Assembly: GCA_963728545.1 (NCBI GenBank)
Contig: CAVSKO010000003.1
Span: 2,542,001 to 2,606,000 of the forward strand
DNA: 64,000 bases
From: DASUNP01 sp963728545
GTDB taxonomy: Bacteria > Acidobacteriota > Blastocatellia > UBA7656
Direction: 5' to 3'
The translations under genes and the position numbers were made by a program. This document shows, in pieces, positions 1 through 6,651 of this stretch. The notes under the pieces are model-generated. The model saw only the letters and a program-made list of their open reading frames with translations, was not told the DNA's origin and ran no database searches. Within the stretch, counting starts at the first letter, position 1, and every line of letters starts with the position of its first letter.

Positions 1-425
1 GCTAATAGAGCCTGGACATTGGTAATTGCAAACCGCTGTGAAGTATTCTCTAACGAAGCATAGTAGATTATAGAATCAGAGAATAGTTGTTTATTTAAAT
101 TGGGGTTCCTAAAACGATTCATTGACTCTATCTGTTCACGATTCAGACCTGTTGTTTGCAAAGGTCCGCTCTTCAAGAATGATTGAAAGAAGCTATCAAA
201 GCTGGTGCGGAATAGCTGTACTACACCGAATGTATTTTTGACTTGGCTGATGAACTCAGATTTCTCTTGTTCATTTGTCGGGAGCTTCTTTATTTTTCGA
301 AGCTCACTTTTTTGATTCAGAATGTCGACGAACGCAAGCGCGTAATACTGAAAGTAATAAGTTTTCGGGTTCTGAGAAGGTCGTTTTAGCGGTTTAGCTC
401 TTTTCTTCTTTTTACGTTTTGCCAT
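1..425 (-). CDS. Hypothetical basic protein, 3' end outside window
   Basis: The minus strand is open from an ATG at 425 to the window edge (141 codons, no stop reached). The N terminus is strongly basic (MAKRKKKKRAKPLKRPSQ) and is followed by an aromatic, probably helical stretch (YYFQYYALAFVDIL). I see no signal peptide, membrane segment or family motif, and I do not recognise the protein. AGGAGTGATC ahead of the ATG supplies a ribosome site. The gene lies downstream of the lasso cyclase gene on the same strand, separated from it by a palindromic attC-like site. It could therefore be a separate cassette rather than part of the lasso operon. Confidence 0.6.
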   Translation of the reverse strand, partial: MAKRKKKKRAKPLKRPSQNPKTYYFQYYALAFVDILNQKSELRKIKKLPTNEQEKSEFISQVKNTFGVVQLFRTSFDSFFQSFLKSGPLQTTGLNREQIESMNRFRNPNLNKQLFSDSIIYYASLENTSQRFAITNVQALL

Positions 426-444
426 AGATCACTCCTTATATGCG

Positions 445-536
445 GGTTTAAAGCTGCGCATCAGCGGGGCCGCGAACGGCATTGATGAATTGATGCGAGA
501 CTCGCTTCGCGGCCTCCTCTCATGCGCTTGTTAGCC
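445..536. repeat. attC-like palindromic site after the lasso cyclase gene
   Basis: A long imperfect palindrome: GCGCAT (456-461) pairs with ATGCGC (522-527), and GGGGCCGCGAA (466-476) pairs with TTCGCGGCCTCC (506-517). It ends in GTTAGCC (530-536), close to the integron core GTTRRRY. The outer left box (GGTTTAAAGC) is degenerate. The same GGGGCCGCG / CGCGGCCTCC inner boxes occur in the sites at 36353-36445 and 36937-37029. Like those, this site sits just behind the stop codon of a minus-strand gene. That it is an integron attachment site is an inference; no integrase gene is in the window. Confidence 0.5.
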
Positions 537-544
537 GAAATGTG

Positions 545-2305
545 TTATTGATTCTTTGTTGCCCGCCAATTTTCCTGCTGAAACCAAAGCTCGAGGGTAA
601 CAGAGGCAAAGAAGGTTGAAAAGCGTGGAACACTGGCGAAGCTAGCGCTTTTTACGACTTCGCGCCATGCGTCGCCATCTACATATCCGCGCTCAACGAT
701 ATGGGGACGGTCTGTCAGTATATTGATTACCGCTGGGTTTTTAGCCAATCCATCGAAAAAAGACTGATCCGGACCACGTTTATCGCGTCGTGACCTGATC
801 TTTTCAGGAAGCACATTAAGGAGAGAACGCCGTTGCAGAATACGGTCGTCCCCAGGCTTCATTTTGTACTCAATCGGAATGCCGCACATAAACTCGACGA
901 GGGGCCGGTACAGAATGGGAAAGCGCATTTCGAAATTATCAATAAGTTGATTCCAGTGTTGATCCATCGAGTAGGCGATAACCTGCAAGTCTTCGAAAAA
1001 GTATTGATTCAAGATGGAGCTAGATCGTGGCTTTCCAGCCGGAATCTTGCGGCTCGCAAGTCCAACCTTAGCAATGAATCCCGGATCTAGCCATGGGCAA
1101 TACGAATGCTGAGATTGCCGTTCGACAATTCGATGTCCCCTGTAGTAGTTTGTTATCGGTAGCACCACATATTCTGTAAGGACGTAACGGCCCGAACGGT
1201 TGATTAACTTTGATCCCGCCCAGTTTCTTAGCTCTCTAAAGAATCTGCCAAACCATAGATGACGCACATAATCTGCCAAGAACACAGGCCGAAACCCATC
1301 GGCATATAAAACCTGGTCCCCTCCCATGCCTGACAGCACAACGTCCACATCATTTTCAATAACGCATTGCTCATAACGTTTGAAGAGTCTCCACGACAAA
1401 CTTGCGTCATACGGGCATTGCATAAGCCGATCTGGCGGCTCTGAAAATGGGGTTTCGATGTCCTCGTCAATCTTCCGCCATCCCGCCTTATAAGTGTCCA
1501 CAACATCTCGCATCCATACTGTTTCGTCAGCACTCTTAGACTTTGAATAGACGATAGAGATCGCCTCCAGTCCTGGCACTTGCAGATTTCTGGCAGTGCA
1601 AAAAATCGATGACGAATCTAGACCCCCAGATAGCTCACACCAAGTTTTGCTGCCGATAGATGTGCTGACAGCTTCGGCAAGAAGTTCTCGAAACCGCTCC
1701 TCATATTGTTCTGAGGAACTGAACCGAATAGGAGTAATATCATTCAAATGCCATCCGGAGATCTTATGCAATCCATTATTTCGCCAACGGAGCGATTCTC
1801 CAGGTTCTAGTCTATAGCAGTCTTTGAAGATAGTTCTGTTGCCAAAATGACGCGATAGCGTTAGGTAATCAGCAACAAACTCATCACATATTTCCGTTGA
1901 ACCAATTCGGTCAACGAGAGTATCCAAATGGGATGCGATATAAAGCACATCCTTCTGCACAGAGTAGAACATCGGGCGTAGCGTCAGCGCATCCGCCGTA
2001 ATAAACGTGTCCCCAGTTTTGTGATCAAAGACGACACCACAGTACTCGCCGTAAACCTCTTTATGAAGCCCTTCACCCCATTTGCGATACCCTTCTGCGA
2101 AGAGTTGCGCGTCGCTTAGGGACGGATATGATTGTCGCCCAAGACATGCGTACGCTACTGAGTCACGATTGGCGATAAAACCGCGAAATAGCACCTCACA
2201 ATCCCGCCATGCGGTCGGCATAGGTTTGGAGAGCATGCCATTCGGCCTGTTCGGTTGAATTTCAGCAATGAATCTAATATTCGACATGCTGCTTGTTAGT
2301 GTCAT
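545..2305 (-). CDS. Lasso-peptide macrolactam synthetase (asparagine synthetase-like)
   Basis: A 586-residue protein of the asparagine synthetase B family. Residues 1-180 form a degenerate glutamine-amidotransferase-like domain without the N-terminal catalytic Cys, as is usual for lasso cyclases. The ATP-pyrophosphatase motif SGGLDSSS is at about residues 226-233, followed by SGMGGDQ. In lasso pathways this enzyme adenylates the side chain of Asp/Glu at core position 7-9 and closes the ring with the N-terminal amine. I chose the ATG at 2305 because GAGGG precedes it; a longer reading from 2380 would overlap the upstream gene. It lies 22 bp behind the fused leader-binding/protease gene and is surely co-transcribed with it. 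Plain asparagine synthetase is unlikely given that neighbour. Confidence 0.88.
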   Translation of the reverse strand: MTLTSSMSNIRFIAEIQPNRPNGMLSKPMPTAWRDCEVLFRGFIANRDSVAYACLGRQSYPSLSDAQLFAEGYRKWGEGLHKEVYGEYCGVVFDHKTGDTFITADALTLRPMFYSVQKDVLYIASHLDTLVDRIGSTEICDEFVADYLTLSRHFGNRTIFKDCYRLEPGESLRWRNNGLHKISGWHLNDITPIRFSSSEQYEERFRELLAEAVSTSIGSKTWCELSGGLDSSSIFCTARNLQVPGLEAISIVYSKSKSADETVWMRDVVDTYKAGWRKIDEDIETPFSEPPDRLMQCPYDASLSWRLFKRYEQCVIENDVDVVLSGMGGDQVLYADGFRPVFLADYVRHLWFGRFFRELRNWAGSKLINRSGRYVLTEYVVLPITNYYRGHRIVERQSQHSYCPWLDPGFIAKVGLASRKIPAGKPRSSSILNQYFFEDLQVIAYSMDQHWNQLIDNFEMRFPILYRPLVEFMCGIPIEYKMKPGDDRILQRRSLLNVLPEKIRSRRDKRGPDQSFFDGLAKNPAVINILTDRPHIVERGYVDGDAWREVVKSASFASVPRFSTFFASVTLELWFQQENWRATKNQ

Positions 2306-2327
2306 CGTTCCCTCAAGATCTTTCCTC

Positions 2328-3068
2328 TCAATCGATAGTTGCAAGAGGTATGAAGTCTTTCGATTCGGCGCGATCCACAAGAACTTGATTCTCGTGTTCG
2401 ACCCAAGCGTGCATGGTCATGGATGGGTAACGGCGAACACCGATGTAGTGCTTGCAAGAGATACCCATTGTTCGCAAGAAACGGAACAGAGCCAGCGAGC
2501 GCGGTAAGCAGTCATTGGGGGCGTCGGCAAGTGAAACGAAGTTTTCCGCTCGGAGAAATGCCGTCAACATCTGTTGAATAGTTACTTTAGATGGATGACT
2601 AACTCGCGCATCAAAGCTCTTAGAGTAGAACCCATATGTAATGGAAAAACCGTGTTGCCTGAGCATCCGCACGGTCTGATACAAACTCACCAGGGCGGCC
2701 AATGTTGGTGAACCCAAGCCATTAAAATGCGTTCTCAATAGCAGCCCTGGTGCTTTAGGAATAAAAGAGAAGTGGGAAGATTGTGAATCTTCAAGAAAGC
2801 CCCGATCTTTGCAATCATTGATAAAAATCCGAAGACCAGAGAATACGCTATCTCGTTTTTCCTCTTCAACTTGATCTTGCAGATCACTACATACACGGTC
2901 AATATTTCCACTATGTTGAACAAGGAGTAGCCAAATTTTCGTGGCTGACGCATCAAGTGCGAAATAGTTTTCAGTTCTGAAATCCATAATGATGATCAGA
3001 TTGTCTACTAGCGCATACCGGATATTTCGGCTTGGAACTAACGATTTCCCCATGCTTGGATGCTCCAT
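2328..3068 (-). CDS. Lasso-peptide leader-binding and leader-peptidase fusion (B protein)
   Basis: A 246-residue protein with two parts. Residues 10-95 look like a PqqD-type recognition element (MDFRTENYFALDASATKIW). Residues 110-246 match the transglutaminase-like B2 protease, with candidate catalytic Cys187 in NDCLPRSLALFRFL, His220 in MHAWVEH and Asp232 in VLVDRAES. It should bind the precursor's leader and cut it off before ring closure, as McjB-type fused B proteins do. The ATG at 3068 has a cramped upstream GGA. ATG 3053 (Met6), with GGAG nine bases ahead, is the better start by spacing. An ISAs1-type element lies 8 bp upstream of 3068 and has cut the gene off from its original 5' region. 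Confidence 0.88.
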   Translation of the reverse strand: MEHPSMGKSLVPSRNIRYALVDNLIIIMDFRTENYFALDASATKIWLLLVQHSGNIDRVCSDLQDQVEEEKRDSVFSGLRIFINDCKDRGFLEDSQSSHFSFIPKAPGLLLRTHFNGLGSPTLAALVSLYQTVRMLRQHGFSITYGFYSKSFDARVSHPSKVTIQQMLTAFLRAENFVSLADAPNDCLPRSLALFRFLRTMGISCKHYIGVRRYPSMTMHAWVEHENQVLVDRAESKDFIPLATID

Positions 3069-3076
3069 TTCCTTAT

Positions 3077-4381
3077 CAGGGTTCCTGCAAAGTCGCTTGA
3101 CAATTGAAAAGAAAAGACCTACCTCGGTTCAATAGCAAAGTAATTCAAAACTGAACCGGAGGAAGGTCTTAGATGAAGCATAACACTGCAAGCTTCTCAT
3201 TGGAGCAAAAATCCGAGCCGTTTATCTTTGATGTCGATAGTCTCTTTTATCACCTCGACTGCCTTACTGATCGCCGCAAACCAAAGGGCGTGCGTTACCC
3301 TCTGGCGGTCGCTTTGGTCTTTGTCATTTTGGCAAAGCTTGCCGGCGAGGATGACCCTGAGGGGATTGCTCACTGGATCGCTCTTCGCAAGGATTTGCTC
3401 ATCGAAGCTCTCAAGCTCAAGCGAAAGACTACACCTCATCCGACTACTTTCTCTCGCATACTTGGTTGGGCGGTTTCGGTCGAGCAGCTTCAAGAATCAT
3501 TCACGCAGTTTCTGCTTTCAACTGTGGAAGGAGGCTTGTCTTTACAGATGCCCTTAGATGGAAAGACCTTGCGAGGGACGATTCCTCCAGGCAAAACACA
3601 GGGAGTTCACCTGCTGGCAGCCTATCTTCCTGCTGAAGGCATAGTGCTTTGCCAGGTTGAAGTAGGATGCAAAGAAAACGAGATAGTTGCAGCACCACGA
3701 GTCTTAAAAAGCGTAGATTTAAAGGGAAAAATCGTGACAGGCGATGCGATGTTTGCGCAGAGAGAACTGTCTCAAATGGTAGTCGAGGGCGGAGGAGAGT
3801 ATGTGTGGACGGTCAAAGATAATCAATCCACATTGAGGGCTGAGATAGAGGCAGCATTCGAGATTGAGGAAGGCAAGACGGCGCTGAAAGCAATGGAGAA
3901 TGACTTGTCACGAGCTGAGACGATAGAAAAGGGGCACGGACGAATAGAGGAGAGGCGTCTTGTGGCGACCAGCCTGTTGAAGGGATATTTGCAGTGGCCC
4001 TGCCTTGAGCAGGTCTTCAAGATTGAGCGAGAAGTCGAAGAGATAAGTACTGGCAAGAAGCGAAGTGAAGTGAGCTATGGAGTGACAAGTCTGAGGAGGG
4101 AAGAAGCCACAGCCGAGAGATTGATGGAAATAGTGAGAAGGCACTGGGGGATAGAAAACGGGTTGCACTATCGGAAAGACAAAACGCTAGGGGAGGATGG
4201 TTGCAGATTAAAAGTGGGAGAGGCGGCGCAGGTGATGGCCGTGATAAACAACCTGATAATAGGATTGGTTCTGAGACAGGGCATAAACAATCTAGCAGCG
4301 GCAAGAAGAAGCTACAGTGCCAATCCGCTTGAAGCGCTGAATCTCATTTTGCGCCGATAGACCTACTTTGCAATAGCCCTG
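3077..4381 (+). mobile_element. ISAs1-family insertion sequence with 10-bp target duplication
   Basis: A 1305-bp element bounded by imperfect inverted repeats starting CAGGG: left CAGGGTTCCTGCAAAGTCG, right (reversed) CAGGGCTATTGCAAAGTAGG. It is flanked by a perfect 10-bp direct repeat, ATTTCCTTAT, at 3067-3076 and 4382-4391. The single transposase gene is intact. Perfect flanks and an intact gene point to a recent insertion. It landed in the short space between the lasso B gene and the divergent precursor gene. Confidence 0.93.
3173..4360 (+). CDS. ISAs1-family transposase
   Basis: A 395-residue DDE transposase, full length for the family. Visible blocks are PLDGKTLRGTIPPGK, VTGDAMFAQRELSQ, EYVWTVKDNQ, HWGIENGLHYRKDKTLGED and the C-terminal VINNLIIGLVLRQG. 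Catalytic acidic residues are expected in LDGK, TGDAMF and the IENGLHY...EDG region. It is preceded by GGAGGAAGG ahead of the ATG and is the only gene of the element. No frameshift or stop is seen, so it may be active. Confidence 0.93.
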   Translation: MKHNTASFSLEQKSEPFIFDVDSLFYHLDCLTDRRKPKGVRYPLAVALVFVILAKLAGEDDPEGIAHWIALRKDLLIEALKLKRKTTPHPTTFSRILGWAVSVEQLQESFTQFLLSTVEGGLSLQMPLDGKTLRGTIPPGKTQGVHLLAAYLPAEGIVLCQVEVGCKENEIVAAPRVLKSVDLKGKIVTGDAMFAQRELSQMVVEGGGEYVWTVKDNQSTLRAEIEAAFEIEEGKTALKAMENDLSRAETIEKGHGRIEERRLVATSLLKGYLQWPCLEQVFKIEREVEEISTGKKRSEVSYGVTSLRREEATAERLMEIVRRHWGIENGLHYRKDKTLGEDGCRLKVGEAAQVMAVINNLIIGLVLRQGINNLAAARRSYSANPLEALNLILRR

Positions 4382-4390
4382 ATTTCCTTA

Positions 4391-4419
4391 TTGACTGATA
4401 GTCCTATTAAGGCCATAAT
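4391..4419 (+). promoter_or_regulatory. Sigma-70-type promoter of the lasso precursor
   Basis: TTGACT (4391-4396), a 17-base spacer and CATAAT (4414-4419), a near-consensus housekeeping promoter. AAGGA follows at 4448-4452, then the ATG at 4460. The first base of the -35 box belongs to the target duplication of the neighbouring IS, so the promoter survived the insertion unchanged. Confidence 0.65.
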
Positions 4420-4459
4420 CAATTTTGCTTTACCCTATCTTCCTAGAAAGGAAACTACC

Positions 4460-4633
4460 ATGCCTGAAATCGTAATAGAAGATACAACAGCGAACGATAA
4501 ATCTAACACTCAGCAGCAAGAGCCTGCTACATCTTTACTCTCGCCGACCATATTCTGCTTAGGCTCGATCACCAACCTTACAGGCAAGGGGCGGCAGTAC
4601 GAAGATGGCCGAAAGTATAGTGAGCGACAGTAG
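4460..4633 (+). CDS. Candidate lasso-peptide precursor
   Basis: A 57-residue peptide starting MPEIVIEDTT. The stretch LLSPTIFCLGSITNLT fits the lasso leader signature YxxPxLxxxGxxxxxT, with Leu for Tyr and Ile for Leu. It is followed by the tail GKGRQYEDGRKYSERQ. Read directly after the Thr, the core would be 16 residues with Glu7/Asp8 as ring acceptors. With the usual Thr at -2 the core would be 15 residues starting at Lys with Asp7. The register is therefore unresolved. The start is set by AGAAAGGA ahead of ATG 4460; an in-frame ATG at 4391 lies inside the promoter. The gene is divergent to the B and C genes, an unusual layout for lasso loci. I infer the function from the leader motif plus the neighbours; no homology search was possible. 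Confidence 0.72.
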   Translation: MPEIVIEDTTANDKSNTQQQEPATSLLSPTIFCLGSITNLTGKGRQYEDGRKYSERQ

Positions 4634-4671
4634 CGCTTATGCGCTCTATGAGTACGCAACAACGCGCAACA

Positions 4672-4700
4672 GGAAGTCACTGCCCGATGCGGTGGCTTCC
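4672..4700 (+). terminator. Hairpin behind the lasso precursor gene
   Basis: GGAAGTCACTGC (4672-4683) pairs with GCGGTGGCTTCC (4689-4700), a 12-bp stem with a few G-U pairs and a short loop, 38 bp past the precursor stop. Only a weak pyrimidine-rich tail follows (TCTGCTCTAT), so it may be a terminator or an mRNA-stabilising structure. Confidence 0.5.
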
Positions 4701-4889
4701 TCTGCTCTATAAATAGAGAATCGTTCTCCTCAATAGTAGACTGTGATTTTTCGGCTAACTAGATTTAGAAGGCTTAGTTGTAGTCGAATTGTGACGTGAC
4801 CCAATCATGTTGGTCACATATAGGCATTCATTCTGATCTAAATCAGGTTGTAGTGACTGTAGTAGATAATGTAGTAGCTACCTGCACAG

Positions 4890-4956
4890 ATGGAGTGATA
4901 TGGGTTAGCATGCCGTCAGCCTAAATCGCTGATTTTACCAGCCTATATCACTCCAT
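4890..4956. repeat. Long imperfect inverted repeat
   Basis: ATGGAGTGATATGGG (4890-4904) pairs with CCTATATCACTCCAT (4942-4956) with one mismatch. The 37-base interior holds a smaller hairpin (GTCAGC / GCTGAT). No gene overlaps it. It may be a structured RNA, a recombination site or a remnant of a miniature element; nothing decides between these. Confidence 0.4.
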
Positions 4957-4982
4957 ATAACTCAGTGCAAATGGCTTTTTTC

Positions 4983-5022
4983 TGATTATGAGTCCTCTGC
5001 TCTACCGTTGAGCTAAGGGGCC
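4983..5022 (-). pseudogene. 5' half of a tRNA-Met gene
   Basis: Read on the minus strand this begins GGCCCCTTAGCTCAACGG, followed by TAGAGCAGAGGACTCATAATC. That gives an acceptor 5' strand, a D arm and the anticodon stem with a complete loop CTCATAA (anticodon CAT). Similarity stops on the 3' side of the anticodon loop and the T arm is absent. This is what remains when a recombination junction falls in the anticodon arm. It cannot be a functional tRNA. Confidence 0.7.
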
Positions 5023-5082
5023 TTTAGTTTCAACACTTAACTTGAAAAAATCCTCTGCTCTAAATCGGAGTCCTCTGATCTA

Positions 5083-5746
5083 AATGACTCTACATAGAGC
5101 ATAAAAAGCTGCACCAAACAAAAAGGGATTATACCACTACTTCCACCAAATCTATCAAGTCCTATCAATTCAGTCATTGAAAATAAAGATGTGAAAAGTT
5201 TACCAATTCTCATTAGCAGTACTTACCAAATCATTTCATTGATGCAATCAGATTTTCATCAGAGCTTTTTCTCAAGCTTGGAAGAGCTACGCTAAATGTG
5301 AATGGAATCTGATGTGAAATAATTTCGACTCGAACGTTGGAGAAATCTCAAATCTGTTTTAGACTGTGGGAAGTCAAATTATTTCGTGCTGTAAGATTGA
5401 CCAAATTTCAGATTAGTATTAATGTTATTTTGCGCGCCAAACTTTTGTGCGTCGCTTACAATGGCAAGCTTTTATCTTCGGTTTTCTCACTTCTGAAAGC
5501 CACTTAGAACGCCTGCTCTCCTCAAGGAAATAAGTAGAAGGCTCAACTATTTATTAGTTGTGGCTGGATCAAGTGGACGTAACTACGGCCATCTTTGTCC
5601 CTCTGCTTATTATCCAGACCCTACAGCAATTCTCGCCAATTCAGGCAGGTTTCGATTCCACCTGAAATTGTGAGTTCAAGATAACCGCGTAAGGCTAAAG
5701 CTTTATGCTCAACCGTCCTACTTCCGTGTAGGTACAAGGAAAGGTA
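5083..5746. other. AT-rich stretch without recognisable genes
   Basis: About 660 bp of AT-rich sequence with no convincing reading frame on either strand. I see no further tRNA, repeat array or clear terminator. It probably belongs to the same decayed integration region as the tRNA fragment to its left. Confidence 0.5.
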
Positions 5747-6466
5747 ATGGATTTAGATTCAATACTCGCACAACTCGACAAAGTTCGTAAGAGTGGTGAT
5801 GGATGGTCGGCTAGATGCCCGGCTCACTCTGATAAAAATAACAGCCTGAGTATACGACGTGGTAATGATGACCGTGTTCTAGTCCACTGTCACGCAGGTT
5901 GCTCGACAGAAAGTATAAGTTCAGCACTCGGTCTGGAGATGCGCGAACTTTTCAATGATTTGGATGATCGTGGTTACGTAAAAAATCAATCCAATCAACA
6001 TCGAATAATAGCGACATCCGATCTAAAAAGCGATGTCGAAAGTATTGGCTTCATTGTTGAAGGTGAAAAGGACTGTGATCGCCTTAGCAGGCTTGGGTTA
6101 CTTGCCACTACGAATGTTGGCGGTGCGAGCAACAATATGCAGATGACAATCTATGCCGATGGCCTATGCGAGCCGCGTAATCCCGGTGGCTTTGCGTGTT
6201 GGGCATGGGTCGCGTTCGATAATAGCGGTCAAGAGATCGCCAACAATCGTGGTTGTGTCGGGTCTGGTCAAGGCATGACCAACAATGTCGCCGAATACAG
6301 CGCGGTACTTGAAGCCTTTAGATTTGCCTCAGAGAGCTTCTACAGTAAGCAGGTTCAATTTTATACTGACTCACAACTTGTCGTAAAACAGGTTAATGGT
6401 GAATGGTCTTGCAATTCGCCAAATCTGCTACCACTGTGCGCGGAAGCCTCAGAATGGCTAAGTTAA
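5747..6466 (+). CDS. Chimeric CHC2 zinc finger / partial TOPRIM / RNase HI protein
   Basis: A 239-residue protein. Residues 10-65 carry a primase-type CHC2 zinc finger (CPAHSDKNNSLSI...VHCHAGC). Residues 100-125 hold the first half of a TOPRIM fold (GFIVEGEKDCDRL...TTNVGGA). An RNase HI domain then begins abruptly (MTIYADGLCEPRNPGG, NNVAEYSAVLEAF, FYTDSQLVVKQVNGEW). Three RNase H acidic residues are visible (Asp in YADG, Glu in VAEY, Asp in YTDS). The protein stops right after the fourth helix region, so the last catalytic acid is missing. The second half of TOPRIM, with its DxD, is also absent. It looks like a fusion of a decayed phage or plasmid primase with a truncated RNase H and may be non-functional. 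AGGAAAGGTA precedes the ATG. Confidence 0.75.
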   Translation: MDLDSILAQLDKVRKSGDGWSARCPAHSDKNNSLSIRRGNDDRVLVHCHAGCSTESISSALGLEMRELFNDLDDRGYVKNQSNQHRIIATSDLKSDVESIGFIVEGEKDCDRLSRLGLLATTNVGGASNNMQMTIYADGLCEPRNPGGFACWAWVAFDNSGQEIANNRGCVGSGQGMTNNVAEYSAVLEAFRFASESFYSKQVQFYTDSQLVVKQVNGEWSCNSPNLLPLCAEASEWLS

Positions 6467-6651
6467 GAGTCTCATATTTACTCTCTTCCATATCTGGAGT
6501 AATATCTTGCCGAGTAATATTAATAACTGATTCTTGCGGTTTGCGCTCAGCCGGTCACGTCCCGAACGGGCGGCGCATTTAACTTTAGACGGACGCTTGC
6601 CCTCACTGCCTGCTGTCCCTGGAAGGTGAAACCTATCGGAGGAGAATCCTT

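Larger units (their letters stand above)
4698..5082. repeat. Four copies of a 12-bp tRNA-derived core
   Basis: TCCTCTGCTCTA occurs at 4698-4709, 4993-5004 and 5051-5062, and with one mismatch (TCCTCTGATCTA) at 5071-5082. The copy at 4993 lies inside the tRNA-Met fragment, where it is the D-stem/anticodon-stem junction read backwards. The other copies have different flanks, as would remain after repeated integrase-type recombination at one tRNA core. No integrase gene is present nearby. Confidence 0.5.

Noticed and set aside
4391..4459. Longer start (ATG 4391) for the lasso precursor
   Set aside because: It lies on the -35 box and has no ribosome site, while ATG 4460 has AAGGA at proper distance and gives a leader of normal composition.
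5640..5675. T-arm-like word GGTTTCGATTCC suggesting a tRNA or tmRNA end
   Set aside because: The flanking stems do not pair properly, no acceptor CCA end follows, and no matching 5' half is found on the same strand.
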